DNA of 64,000 nucleotides, from the NCBI GenBank assembly GCA_036971615.1, contig JAYKKR010000007.1, positions 1,054,001-1,118,000 of the forward strand, in the 5' to 3' direction. The notes under the pieces were generated by a model, which saw nothing but the letters and a program-made list of their open reading frames with translations, was not told the DNA's origin and ran no database searches. The stretch is from Amyloporia xantha. Its lineage: Eukaryota > Basidiomycota > Agaricomycetes > Polyporales > Adustoporiaceae. This document shows positions 52,884-64,000 of this stretch, piece by piece (the first letter of the stretch is position 1; each line of letters opens with the position of its first letter). A program made the position numbers and the translations under genes.

Positions 52884-53489
52884 ATGGTGAGCCTCACGCG
52901 CTACCCTCTCAACACAGGCAGTGCCAACATCTGTCGCTTTGCAGGGTGTCACAGTTGAGGTGATCAGGCCCGGTGACGGCGCCACCTTCCCGCGGAAAGG
53001 TGGTGAGTACTTTTACACCAACCATCGCCTTCCGATTCGGGTCTCATGAGGGGTCGTAGACAAGGTCACAATACACTACGTGGGCACACTCCTGGACGGC
53101 CGCAAGTTCGACTCGAGTAGAGATCGGTCTGTCATTTTCAGCCTATGATGATATCTGGTTTGCTCATGACGCTACACAGAGGGCAGCCGTTCGAGACGGA
53201 GATTGGTGTTGGGAAGGTGATTAAGGGTTGGGACGAAGGTACGCAATCCTCGTCGTTTGCATCAGTCAATCCACTGACCATGGCTGTGACCAGGCGTGCC
53301 ACAACTATCGCTAGGTGAAAAGGCCGTCTTGACCGCGACACCAGATTTTGTCAGTCCGCAACCGCGCTAGTCGACTCTATTCCACTGACTTGAGTTTCGG
53401 TTCAGGCATATGGCGCGCGAGGCTTCCCACCGGTTATCCCTCCTAATTCAACACTCAAGTTTGAAGTCGAGCTGCTCAAGATCAACTAG
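52884..53489 (+). CDS. FPR1: FKBP12-type peptidyl-prolyl cis-trans isomerase, 108 aa
   Basis: Cytosolic prolyl isomerase, the expected target of FK506 and rapamycin. Six exons: 52884-52886 (the ATG alone), 52945-53002, 53060-53126, 53180-53238, 53294-53349, 53406-53489; 327 bases in frame. The product has the classic length of 108 residues. Sequence blocks: [100 protein letters not shown] and a final VELLKIN. The binding-pocket residues expected in the family (Tyr of HYVG, Phe-Asp of KFDSS, Val-Ile-Trp of GKVIKGW, Tyr of FAYG) are all present, so it should be active and drug-sensitive. A start codon alone in its exon is notable but phase-proven. Confidence 0.97.
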
Positions 53490-54134
53490 CACTTGATCTA
53501 ACGCATTACTTCCGGACGATGTTTCTCTGTACATACGGCGTTGATTGGGATCAGCGAGGCTTCTTGTGAGACTGCCATTGTTCTTCATCACTTGCATTTT
53601 TGTACGTCTCTCTGTAATCTGACACTGTTGACCGCGGTGAGCGACGCTGTGGCCGCGCTCGGCGCGCTGTGAGACTGTCAGACGTGCGTATGTAATCGAT
53701 GGATAGAAATTCATCGATGAATAGGTACAGCCGTCGAGTGGACGAGTTTCCTATCTTACAGGATCATGGACAAATGGTGACCCACTGTGGCGGCCATTGC
53801 CGAATGTGGCCAATCATTGTCTAATCGATCTCTGCTTGTCTCAGAGGGTTTGGCTGTTTATCTGCGCACGTACCATTCGCGTCTGAATGCCGAACAACTC
53901 GAATATCTGCTCTTACCACTGCAGATCGCTATTGCATAGCTTTTCAATATTATCGACGCAGGAAGCTTCGTGTCAATTGATTCAGAGGAGATTTTACGGG
54001 GTATGATCTATACGAGTACGTCATTGATCAGCAGTATTGCAGACGACATGAGCTGCCTTCAATCAGGTCTAGTGCCAGAATAATCTTACGGAGAGCCATT
54101 TCGGCCCCTGTCATGGAGGAGCGCTAAAAGCTCC
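53490..54134. other. Convergent intergenic region
   Basis: 3' flanks of FPR1 and of the coiled-coil gene. No coding segment supported. Confidence 0.35.
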
Positions 54135-54632
54135 TCATGATGCCGTTGCCTCAATGGTCCACAATCTAGACGGTCTTCTCAGCTCCATTTCCCCGACAGC
54201 AATGGGAACACAATTGAACGGACCTTCCCTGAACGACACCATCCTATTCATCATATCTTCGCGAGCACCGTGTATTTCCCGCAGCAGTATTTCCGTCGTA
54301 ATTTCTACGTCACAAGGGGTGGTCATGAGGTCGCATGATAACCGTGCAGATGGAGTATGGACATCTCACTAACCTGGGGTCGGCTGGGAGTCCTGCACAT
54401 CTCGTTCGCGATCCGCGACGATATGTGCAAGTTTCTCGGACAGCTTCTCGGAAAGAAGGGCTTTGTCCCGTTGTTTGGAGGCATATGCCTCGAACCTAGC
54501 GTCCATTACCGCTCCGCGTGCCCTGCATTCTTCCTCATTCCTTTGGATTAGTTCGGTGAGCTGCGATAATTGTTCCTGGATGGGCGGCGGCGGATAGGGC
54601 CCAATATTGTCACCAGACCTGGACTCAGACAT
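54135..54632 (-). CDS. Uncharacterised coiled-coil protein, 142 aa
   Basis: I do not recognise the family. Two exons, 54632-54374 and 54304-54135, give 429 bases in frame with one 69-nt intron. The start MSESRSGDNIGPYPPPPIQE leads to a helical, charged stretch with heptad-like spacing: LSQLTELIQRNEEECRARGA, AYASKQRDKALLSEKLSEKL, AHIVADRERDVQDSQ. The second exon codes ITTEILLREIHGAREDMMNR and a less regular end. No signal peptide or membrane span. Probably a soluble coiled-coil protein; the gene could extend further through an extra 3' intron. Confidence 0.55.
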
Positions 54633-54976
54633 AGCCTACGGGTGGATAAGAGAAGATAAGCGTGCATTTAGTGTACTGTACTCGCATCACACGCCTACTC
54701 CACGAGTATTGTGCAAGCTGATACCCGGTATGCAGTCGGTGAATTGTGGTCTCGAGCAAGCACGGTCCGCCACAAGCGTTTACGCGCTTCACGTGACCGC
54801 ACCCGATTCGGCGCCATCGCGTCGAGACTACAATTCGCAACTGGTCTGCGAGGGTCGGTCAACTTCCTGACGGCGGTGAAACAATCGATGTTCAACATGC
54901 GACGGCTAGGTTTCTATTTGACACCTTCCATCTATCGATTTTTCTCTGCAAAAACCTCACCATTCTAGTGGTTCTG
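54633..54976. promoter_or_regulatory. Divergent promoter region
   Basis: About 340 bases between the divergent coiled-coil and Kre9-like genes. No clear core element seen. Confidence 0.3.
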
Positions 54977-55583
54977 ATGTATTCCAGCTGTACCGCCGCT
55001 CTGTTCTACTCGTTTGTGGTCAGCGCGAATGCGTTTTACGTCAATACTGGTCAAAATGGGAGCAGCCTCTACAGCCAGCATCGTGGCAGAGAGGTATACA
55101 GCCCGCCAATCACGAATCCAGATGCATCCACGACATGGACCATCGGGTCTACTGTCGAAGTGACCTGGTTTGTCTACGCTCTCTTTGTCAATTTGACCCG
55201 CTTGTGTATCATTGCGCTTGAACAGGGATGTGTCCTCTATCCCCCAGCAGCTCACGAATTATGAGGGCAAGATTGTGCTGGGCTATCTGGACGAGGGCAC
55301 TGACGAGCATCTAGACATCGGTAAGCATTCGTTCATCAGGGATGTATCCATATCGCTCACAAACGCCGTCTTTCTTCCCCGTAGACAATCCACTTGCTGA
55401 TGGGTTCAATATAACCGAGGGGCATATCCAGGTGGAAGTGCCCGACGTCAGCCCTTCTGACGACTATATTATCGTCTGTAAGCCCCAATTTCTCCCTCTA
55501 CAATGCAGAGTATGTCATGATCACCATACCCCGCAGTATTTGGAGACTCGGGCAATCGTAGCCCGACATTCACCATTGCTTGA
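54977..55583 (+). CDS. Second Kre9/Knh1-like secreted protein, 141 aa
   Basis: Exons 54977-55167, 55226-55320, 55385-55477, 55537-55583; 426 bases in frame. An N-terminal signal-like segment (MYSSCTAALFYSFVVSANAF) is followed by YSPPITNPDASTTWTIGSTV, EVTWDVSSIPQQLTNYEGKI, VLGYLDEGTDEHLDIDNPLA, DGFNITEGHIQVEVPDVSPS and VLFGDSGNRSPTFTIA. The end closely matches that of the gene at 39138 (LFGDSGNASPIFTIEP), and one exon has the same length (93). An extra intron splits the Trp codon of EVTW here. Like its paralogue, it stops right after the domain without a GPI signal. The start could lie in an additional upstream exon. Confidence 0.83.
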
Positions 55584-57187
55584 AGCTATTCATCGGCTTG
55601 TAATTATCGATCTAATGGCATGTGGATATATGAGATGTAGTTTCCCCGTCATTCTGAAAGATGAACTTCAGCTAGCACATACCATTTGTGACGACACGCT
55701 AGTGCAAACGCGCGTCATGAGTTATGACTTCCGAGATCGTCTCCGCGTCTCGACAATACTTGGTCACACTACATGCTCCGCCTCAACATGACACTGTCAC
55801 AGAGTGCTTGTCAAGGAGGGAATCCCGCCTGACCAATTACTTGCTTGGACTTAAGAGTACGTGCACAGGTAGAGAGAATGTGCAGACAAGAGCAACATGT
55901 ACAGGCACTGTGACGTCTCTAGCTCGATCATGCAACAAGGATGATCAGCTAATATACGACAAGTTCGAACACTGAATGAGACGTACCTTATCCTCAAGAA
56001 GAAGATGACCAAAAATCGAGTCACATACTTACGACAGAATATTATGGGCTTCTTCTATAATGATGTCTCCACCGCTGGTTGCGAACCACAAAGCATTCTT
56101 GAAAGCGGTCATAAGTTCGCGCGTCTATGACCGTCCGACATTGGTCACTCGCAGTAAGTCATGAAGCTCGGCAAGTCGTCAATGTTTTAACGGAGGCCGG
56201 CGAGTAATCCGCTCACAGAGCAAGATTACAAGAGCACGCTGTATGTGTACATCTGCCATTTGGAGTCTCGCGAACCCCACTCTTGGTAATGGATTCAAGC
56301 CACGCGGCCATGTTGCATACGTGGCCCGGGGCGGTTAGATTTACGTTGCAGTTGGTATCCTGAAGCATGCGGATCGTTAGTTGTTCACAGATGGACAAGG
56401 ACGGTTGAGTACCGATGACTGTGGTGTAATAATCTTTGAGCAGAGCCAGTTGGCCCTTATACAATTACTGGCAGTGTAGAAAGGGCAGATCCGATCACCC
56501 GATCTGAACGCAGACATTCAGAGAGATTCAGAGTGGCCAAGTTATGATTTAGTTACCTTCTCCAAGTTACCTCAACCGCATAATCTTCTGTTTTCATATT
56601 GTGGAAGCCCTCTTCGCAAGAGACCGCTCAAAATTTCCAACTTTTGTTAGCAGCTGTTGGCCAAGGTCATGTCCATTCGCCGTGTCAAGTTGACAATCGC
56701 CTTTGCTTCGATCATTCCCTTGTACTTGTGCGTCGAGCTGCCCGGTCTCGTCTCTTCTCCGGGGATAGAACAGACCTCTGTTTTGGAGAGCTTTCTGCGG
56801 GAATACTAATCCCTTCGGCTCGGAGAAAACATTCGAGTATAGATCTTTACGGGAACCAGCTTCTTATGTTCCGGCGGCCCGATAAGAAGCCACTATATGC
56901 TGTTATGCTCCCATGCCGTTGTTTAATGACTTGGACTAAGCACTGGAACTTGTCCGCTCGCATCGCATTATTTATGCCCTTTGCCTCCGACGTCGTCGTA
57001 CAAGTAGACTGGAGGTATATTTCTGGACCGAATTTCTTATCATGACCGAACTTTCTTTGCTTGCTTTGCATAGAATCACTCTAGGCGTTTCTCTGACGCC
57101 GTCATGGGACTGTTATAAGAGCGCACAGCAGCGGCTGTTATCTTCTGGCATTGTCTCAAGTCTCCTCCACCAACACTGAAGCAGAAA
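55584..57187. other. Gene-poor stretch with the CYP53-like promoter
   Basis: Mostly without support for genes. A short frame at 56669-56809 codes a 46-residue peptide with a hydrophobic stretch (LTIAFASIIPLYLCVELPGL); it might be a small secreted or membrane peptide, or chance. GTTATAAGAG at 57111-57120 is a TATA-like box about 75 bases before the P450 start. Confidence 0.35.
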
Positions 57188-59229
57188 ATGTTTCCTCAGC
57201 TCGTACAAGATGTCTTCACGAAGTGGTTTGAAAATCCAGTCACTCTGCTGCCAGTGGTGGCTCTTCCCTTGCTTATTCTGTTAGTGCACGTTGGCTCCTA
57301 CATTGCCGATCCATACGGACTGCGTGGATACCCTGGACCTCTCCTTGCTAAATTATCCCATGGCTGGTTAGGGTGGTTAATCAGTACTAATAGTTGGTCC
57401 ACTGGTGTTGAAAGTCTTCATAAAATATATGGTATGTTTCCTGGTTGTCAGATGATAAGGCTTATAACGTACTGAAAATATATTATACTGGTCCTAGGGA
57501 CGTTCGTCCGGCTTGCACCCGACCACATTTCTGTGGCTGATCCATCTGCATTCGCGACAATTTATGGCCACTCGTCTAGAGCGCTCAAGGCTCCTTTTTA
57601 TGATGCCTTCAGTAACTTTGGCGCCAGGAGTATCTTCAATACACGCTCCCGCGTTGAGCATGCCAGAAAGCGCCGCATTGAGGCACACATGTTCGCGCCG
57701 CAGAGCATACGTGCGCTGGAGACCACTACACGTGTACATGTGCAGGAGTTTGTTCGTCAATGGGACACGCTCTGCGCGTTCTCCGACAAGGCAAGTGGTG
57801 GTAAAATGGAGGGAACGCTGGGTAGTAGTGCATGGAAGGTACGCAGTGATGGTCGGGTTTGGTTCGACTCTTTGCGTTGTAAGCGTTATCGTGTTCTGTG
57901 TAATCGGTAATTGACTAAATTCTCATCAGGGTTCAGCTTCTGGTCGTTCGATACAATCGGTGCGTGTCTCGATGGATTCACATATTATTCCTCATAGATG
58001 TATCTTCTCTCATCAGGCGATCTCGCTCTTGGTGCACCTTTCGGTATGCTCCGCTCGGGAAAGGACATAGTCAAAATTGCGAAGTCCAATAAAGCTGGCA
58101 TGCACGCGATAGCACTTGCTTCCGCAAATCAGGACATATCAGCGCTAGAAACGGAAGACCTTCCCGTGATCGAGACGCTTGCAGCCCGTGCTGAAACAAT
58201 CACTTGTATCGCTTTTCTTCCAGCATACTGGCGCCCCATCGTGGGTCGCTTTCCACATTTCCGTCGTGGCTATCAGGCAGCACCTAAAATTGCGGGCCTG
58301 TCGGTTACCGCAGTCGCACGCCGGATCGCTGTGCCTGAGGCCCGGGAAGATATGCTCAAGAGACTGTTGGAGGCTCGCGATGAAAACGGGAATTCGCTTA
58401 GTCCAGATGAATTAAGTGCAGAGGCATTCACTCTGATCATCGCTGGCGCAGACACTACTGCCAAGTAAGTCTTCCACATTAGATACAGAGCCTGCCAATG
58501 GCTATAGCTCGAGTTGCTGATACTGTTTCCTCAAGTGCGTCATGTGCTACCACATATTTCCTCGCTCACGACCAACGTGTCCAGGGGAAGCTTCAAGCGG
58601 AGCTCGATGCAGCACTTCGATCCATCGACGATGAAGCTATTCCATATGACGCAGTAAAGGACCTTCCATACCTCGATGCAGTCATCAACGAGGGCCTCAG
58701 ATATCACACGACCGTCAGCGGAGGCCTGCCACGTCTCGTGCCTGCAGGAGGCATGAACATACTTGGGCAGCACTTCAAGGAAGGCACATGGGTGAGTGTG
58801 CCGACGTACTGTATGCATCGTAATGAGGCCGTTTGGGGTGAGAACGCCGCCGAGTTCTATCCTGAGCGCTGGCTGGAGGCGGACGCCGAGACCAAAGCGC
58901 GCATGCAACAGTGCTTTGCGCCCTTTTCTGTGGGACCGAGGTAACGATTATGTCAACATTTCGATGTCATATAAACTCTCACTTCTCCCGCGTTACGCAT
59001 AGGGCTTGCATTGGGCGCAGTCTTGCTCTGATGCAGCTTCACATCATTTTGGCAACGATCTTCCGGCGGTACCACGTCGTTCTCGAGTCGAATGCACCGG
59101 TGCATCTCTATACTGCGTAATTACCTGCTGTGAGAATACTGAAATCCTTCTGTGCAGCTCGAAGTGCAGGACGGTGTCGGCCGGAAGCCTACCAACTCTG
59201 TGATTGGATTGAAGCGAAGGTTCACATGA
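57188..59229 (+). CDS. Cytochrome P450, CYP53-like (benzoate 4-monooxygenase type), 558 aa
   Basis: Membrane-bound heme monooxygenase; CYP53 enzymes para-hydroxylate benzoate and related aromatic acids in fungi, useful in lignin-derived aromatic breakdown. Seven exons: 57188-57431, 57498-57878, 57930-57959 (30 bases), 58017-58464, 58536-58940, 59003-59099, 59158-59229; 1677 bases in frame. An N-terminal anchor ([20 protein letters not shown]) leads to [19 protein letters not shown]. Key motifs: I-helix AGADTT, ExxR in [12 protein letters not shown], and the heme loop [15 protein letters not shown] with its Cys ligand; an intron splits the Arg codon of this loop. The last exon gives the [14 protein letters not shown] end seen in the family. 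The CYP53 call rests on overall pattern and is less sure than the P450 call. Confidence 0.9.
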
Positions 59230-59741
59230 TCTTCTTTGCTATGTGGATATCAAGCTTTGAAGTGGCAGGAAAAGGGCAGGTGTTCGTCCCAGTTTATCTA
59301 CCGCGTCATTGGCTTTCCTGTATATCACGTTTCCGACACACTTACAGCAATTCATTGTTCAACCGATGATAACCTCATGGAAGCTTGAATCATGCGACCG
59401 ACCGAACTGAGCTCTCTTTGGTCCTGGATGCCCGAGCAGTGAGAAGCAGCCTTGTGGGCAATTACTGTATCAATGAACTATTTCAGAACTATCCACGTCC
59501 ATCATGTCCCAGTAGTATCATGTTATGTTAGCATGGAGAGTGGCTACACAGAATCGACCAGTCGTGTTAGTTTGTATGTAGCACAAGCACATACAACCCG
59601 GAGCCTACAAGTCTGCAATTGATATGTACCCAAAATAAATTAAATCCAGACTGTACGTTTGGCAACGTCTCGATAGAAAGAACAAGAGGAATGCTTGCAT
59701 TCTACAGACGTCCAGAATAATAAATCATGAGATGGTGCCCC
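59230..59741. other. Convergent intergenic region
   Basis: 3' flanks of the P450 gene and the BRI3-like gene. AT-rich, no gene. Confidence 0.35.
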
Positions 59742-60086
59742 TCATGAGATCACCTCCCCACATCGCGAGCAAGTCTTCTTCACGTCACACCTGATTAGGA
59801 GACATCATGAGTATCCGTGAAACATGCCACCAAAGTAAACAATACGAACAGCAAGCAAAAGAGCCCGCACGGGAACAGACAGACAGCACAGATAATCCCA
59901 CACACGCCGTACTTTTTCTGTACTTGATGCTGTCCCTGCGCACAGCGCGCCATGACTGATAAATAAAAAACGGTAAGGAGACAGGCAGAGACGATGATGA
60001 TCGAGGCACTCACGCTGCTGCTGGTACTGTACACCAACTGCGGCTTCAGCTGCCATGGGGGTCATGTAGGCCTTCTCGTTATTCAT
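59742..60086 (-). CDS. Second BRI3-like small membrane protein, 75 aa
   Basis: Exons 60086-60014, 59955-59850 and 59790-59742; 228 bases in frame. It is a short paralogue of the gene at 18520: same second and third exon lengths (106, 49), same intron phases and the same layout. The N-terminus is short (MNNEKAYMTPMAAEAAVGVQ) and lacks the Pro/Gln repeats. The conserved part reads KKYGVCGIICAVCLFPCGLF, then LLCDVKKTCSRCGEVIS with the CxxC pair. It has more Cys in the membrane span than its paralogue. Probably a tail-anchored endomembrane protein; function inferred only. A TATATATA stretch (about 60197-60206) lies about 110 bases upstream. Confidence 0.8.
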
Positions 60087-62370
60087 AATGAGTTTGGTCG
60101 AATCGTCGCGAGTGGTGCAGTGGAAAGTTATGGGGAGAGCGTGAAGCTGGAAGGCGCAAGAGGATCTGAAATGAAGAAATGGAAGTCCATGATGTAGTAT
60201 ATATATTTCTGACTTGGTCCCGTTGCGAAGGCTGTGCGTGGCACGCTGCAGTACAGTTACGTGCAATCTACACTACCGACTGACACGCAGTGATTTTAAG
60301 TGTGAGCGCCCGAGGCCCAGAATTTTGATGGAGCAGAGGCGGTGGTCGCTAATCAGGAGATTCAACTGTCGGTAGAGCACCCGATGTTTACCAAGGCTGC
60401 TACGAACGACCTCCGGTGACCTGAAGCGCTCGTGTTGTCGCGCCCGTGGTTGACAAATATCATAGTATGCGCCATTAGCCGTGGTCGAACACTTGTGTGC
60501 GAAGCTAAGCTGTATTTCAGAGAAGGTTTGTGACCCTCGACCAATGATGAACCATATATGCAAAGCATACACAGGCTAGTGTGCGTTTCATTGATCAATT
60601 AGCACAGCTCTCGAGGTGTACGTCGCCGTCAGACTGAGCTAGAGTCGCTAAAGCAATAAAAACACGTGTCTGTGGATGACAATGATGGTAGTCTGTAATA
60701 GGGTGCTAGTACGACACCCATCTGGGACCTGAGTGACTGGTGCCGTAAGACACGTAACCTGGCTGACATCCAGTGCTGATACGGCATTTGTGGCAGAGTG
60801 CTCGTATTCGGCAGATATTGGTTGTGCCATACATTCCAGAGTTTTGAGTTGAAACTCCACATAGTCGCTGCGCGCCGCTGGGTATAGACTGACGCTAGAT
60901 AACAATGATGCTCCAGTGCCAATTCTTGTCAGTCGGCGCTCTGTAACCTCCGGAGTGTGACAATTTCGAGGGTTCAGATGTGAATGAACGTACTATACAA
61001 ATTTGTCTGATTTAGATCGGCGCTCGTGATGTGTCTCACAATGGGGACCCACAAGCTGAGTAGCACGCGGCAAATCCACTGAAACGAACCTCGACATTAA
61101 CGTTTCCTCGGCTCTCGTGGAATTGACACATACCGTCACATCTTACGAGCGTGAGCCCTCTACTGTAACGTTCATGATGGCCAATATCCCCCAGCAAAAC
61201 ATCACGAGCACCGCTTGCCTTGCTTGGGCTTCAATGTCGGTCGGATCGCCCCAGCAAAGGCCGGAGAGATGTGACTCACGTCGGAACAAAAGTGTGCTCG
61301 CAGTCCTTGGGAGTCTCATTAGCGATCAATGAGCACAAGTGATGTCAGAATTGTGACTTCAGATGTACCCCTTTGATGAGTAGTGCGGCAGAGTTAGGCC
61401 TAGGATAGACCGATGAAGCACGAAGCACGAAGCAGCCTTCCGCTGCCTACCAATCGAAAGAACGACGTAGTGAGGAAACACTTATTGCGAACCGGCAGTT
61501 CCAAGCGCACCGCGACTGCTATCAGCATGGAGAAATCTCGCGTTGAGAGGCCTGGGAGTGATTGACCAACGTTGACGCAGGAATTGAGGGGAAGATTTTG
61601 AGCAGAAGCACTCTCAAGCACGTTATTGAAAGAACAGTTGACACCAGGAGATGCGAGGGATACAGAGCGCGGAAGCATGAAGACAGACAGACACCGATAT
61701 CACAATTGCAAGTCATGGCACTCACCAGATCTATCTGAATTTGAGAGATATGAGGCAGAATGTTCATCTGCGCTAGGCACTGGCTTCATTTCAATCGTTC
61801 GTGATCGAACGGACACGGTGGTGTATGCAAGCAAGGCGCAGGCCGCGTCATCCGCCGACTGCATGAGCAACGGCAGTCATCGACGCCGCGCCATGTGCGG
61901 CAAAGGCTATAGGTGTGCTTTTGGTTATACAAGGATACATTCCCTGCAAAAATTCACGCCTGTCGAAAAGCCGATAATCTAGATTATTGAGTACGGACCT
62001 TTTCTTATGTCCATGAGCATTAGTCAAGGCTAACGCATCGATGTTCTGGTATGGACGGATAGAAGTGATTGTTGAATCTGAAAGCCCATGAGACCGGGGA
62101 CAAGAATGTTCAGATTTCAGTACCTGATATCAGATGTAGGCGACAAGGTGGTGGTACGCGTTAGATGTGAACTTCAAACTTGATCTCTACGTGGCAGTGG
62201 ATATAAATGACAGATAGGACAGCCTGCAGATGCTCGAGCAGCGCTTTCTGGCGGAGGCTACAAGAGATAGACACCAGAACCTCATAGACGGAGAGGTGAC
62301 CTCACTCATGGTATTTCAGCTTGCGGTCACGTGTATCATCATCGACGATTGACTCGAAAGGAGACCCGTA
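60087..62370. other. Gene-poor stretch
   Basis: No complete gene supported. A minus-strand piece at about 60.87-60.72 kb (DYVEFQLKTLECMAQPISAE) looks protein-like and may belong to the unknown minus-strand family. The rest has only short frames. Confidence 0.3.
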
Positions 62371-62399
62371 CAGTGTAGTGGCACTCCTTTTCACACCAA
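62371..62399 (+). repeat. Left terminal inverted repeat of the element
   Basis: 29 bases starting CAGTGTAGTGGCACTCC and ending TCACACCAA. It pairs with 63000-63028 read on the minus strand, with one T/C difference at position 9. Confidence 0.88.
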
Positions 62400-62999
62400 A
62401 GTGAAATTTAAGTCTCACCAGCTCAAAACTAGATTTGAAAAAATTCTGAAGAGACAGATCAATTCAGAATTGACTAAACATACTTCCTGCATCATTGTTT
62501 TTTAAACATTCAATGCCTATCTCACTTTCTACCTGAAAACATTCGCAGTGGCTTAGAGTCACGCAAAAGCACTCCTTTTCACAGCGTGACAGAGTGTGAC
62601 AATTGCCTGCCGCGCCGTGAATTTGGCAGGTAGCGTGACACATGACATGCCGCAAGACAGTCGCGCGTCTGTCACACTTTCTCGGGTCAGACTCAAATAT
62701 TTTGAATATCTCTGTCATATCATGTCCAATCCTCTCGTTACATGAGAGGAGTTTGCACCTATGGATATATTGTTTCAAGTCATGTGTACACAATTGTTTG
62801 AATAGGCAGAGATTGAGAGTGAAAGCTATTGTAAAAGTGATCTCTACTCGATCTCACATGATTTTCGACCTTGAAAATACTGCATGTTCAATTCAACTCA
62901 ACAGACCACTCTCAAATTTGGTACAATTGTAGCTTAGTACTACGAGAGTATATATGCAAAGTTTCACGGAAATCTGACACGATTTACGGAATGTATGTG

Positions 63000-63028
63000 T
63001 TGGTGTGAAAAGGAGTGCCGCTACACTG
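63000..63028 (-). repeat. Right terminal inverted repeat of the element
   Basis: Minus strand reads CAGTGTAGCGGCACTCC and ends TCACACCAA, the mirror of the left end. The next two bases on the plus strand are TA, matching the TA before the left end. Confidence 0.88.
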
Positions 63029-64000
63029 TACTACACTGACACTGTTATATCTGTTACGCTCCAACAATAGGCAGCGCATTGTGTATCACGCTGCTTTCTG
63101 CGATGCTAATGCGCACTCGTCAGGCAGACAAACAGACGCTGGACTTCGCGTTTGGCGACAGAATTATGCAATAGGCTAATTCGACCGTCATTGTTCGTAC
63201 GCTGACCACACACCGCTTCTCCTTGTTTCTTTCGAAATTGCCGCTAACAGATACGTTATGTCTTGCCTTTGTTATGACCATATTCATCGAATGTGGAATT
63301 TCCATTGTCGTTCCAGACGACTCAAATGAAGTGGGAGATGCTGCTCTTTGAGATTTGGGCATTCCGGGCCTTGTAGATCTTTCTTACACGCATAGCAAGG
63401 TCCACAGATAGAGGGCCATGCCTGACAATCGGAGCGCCTGACGTGAGACGCCAGTAAGACAATTAAAATTTCGAATGGCACTGGCATTTCCTCAGGGTAA
63501 ACATTGTCCCATGAACTCTTGTGCTGCTGACATTCATCGTCCTAGTGCTCGGGAAATCGGGCCAAGAGGTGTGTGAAATTACAGCGTGATCACCTTTGAA
63601 AGTCGACACTCGATAGCAGTGGTGTGTTGTGTATTTTGGCATCTTTCAATGCGGAATATTTTGTCTGACAGATGATTCTGCTCGAAGGCGCATAACGCTA
63701 TAATGCGCAAGTCGGGACCCACCTGAAAATTGGCACATACTTGTTTCAATGCTTCCATGCTGTAATGGAATGCCTGTCCGACAAATTACGGATGAAACTC
63801 TTTCCTTGTCACGTCGATGCGGAAATTAAGCGGGTGAGAGCGACTCTTCCGTCAGAATGTTCATTTCTGATCACAAATTGAATATCGTGACCGAGAAGGC
63901 GCTCCGGAGAGGGAGTCGCTCAGGTGGATTAACGTCTCGAAAGGCGTTTGACTTGGCCCGGCTTGATATAAATGCAATGTCTATTATCTTGCGGAGGCTA
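63029..64000. other. Gene-poor end of the window
   Basis: No gene, RNA or repeat recognised beyond the element. Short frames only. Confidence 0.3.

Larger units (their letters stand above)
62371..63028 (+). mobile_element. Non-autonomous TIR element (MITE-like), 658 bp, flanked by TA
   Basis: The ends are 29-bp terminal inverted repeats with a single mismatch: CAGTGTAG(T/C)GGCACTCCTTT then TCACACCAA. They are flanked on both sides by TA, as for Tc1/mariner-type insertions. The core is AT-rich and lacks any transposase; its longest frame (62793-62464, minus) has no domain I know. A subterminal repeat of part of the TIR (GCACTCCTTTTCACA) lies near 62570. It is most likely mobilised in trans by a mariner-like transposase coded elsewhere. 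Confidence 0.85.

Overview
The window is nuclear DNA from a filamentous basidiomycete, probably an Agaricomycete and perhaps of the wood-decay Polyporales type. Evidence: almost every gene is cut by several GT-AG introns of about 45-70 bases, genes lie on both strands without operons, and the products are typical of mushroom-forming fungi (Pkc1-type kinase, Rif1, a GH71 alpha-1,3-glucanase, a CYP53-like P450, Kre9/Knh1-like wall proteins). Gene models were spliced by hand; for most of them the exon lengths add up to an intact reading frame. No search was run, so family names rest on recognised motifs.

Layout. 1-3.6 kb: Pkc1-like kinase (-), 3' end outside the window. 3.8-6.3 kb: an acidic protein I do not recognise (+). 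6.7-7.4 kb: endosulfine/Igo1 (+). 7.7-9.9 kb: DNA polymerase alpha subunit B (+). 10.4-12.0 kb: cytosine-deaminase-like amidohydrolase (+). 12.6-14.6 kb: secreted GH71 glucanase (-). 15.5-16.7 kb: RING protein (+). 17.2-18.2 kb: HAD hydrolase (-). 18.5-19.2 kb: small BRI3-like membrane protein (+). 22.3-25.4 kb: Na+/H+ antiporter (+), convergent with a COG2907-type FAD oxidoreductase (25.7-27.9 kb, -). 33.0-38.2 kb: Rif1 (+). 39.1-39.7 kb: Kre9-like protein (+). 40.6-41.2 kb: 83-residue Cys-rich protein (-). 43.1-46.2 kb: MFS transporter (+). 46.5-47.1 kb: Sen15 (-). 47.5-49.3 kb: F-box/LRR-like gene with broken frame (+). 52.9-53.5 kb: FKBP12 (+). 54.1-54.6 kb: coiled-coil protein (-). 55.0-55.6 kb: second Kre9-like protein (+). 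57.2-59.2 kb: CYP53-like P450 (+). 59.7-60.1 kb: second BRI3-like protein (-). 62.4-63.0 kb: a 658-bp TIR element flanked by TA.

The genes are mostly independent housekeeping or secretory genes. I see no metabolic cluster and no defence, CRISPR or viral system. Some pairs touch one process: Pkc1, GH71 and the Kre9-like proteins concern the cell wall, and Rif1 and Pol12 concern DNA replication.

The most unusual material is in the gene-poor blocks 28-33 kb and 49.3-52.8 kb. They hold several short, exon-like minus-strand segments that resemble each other, possibly a decayed or fast-evolving family of small multi-exon genes. Other points are a RING gene whose tandem splice acceptors force a choice between its last zinc ligands and its C-terminal frame, a broken F-box gene, stop-free introns of 3n length, and two within-window paralogue pairs.
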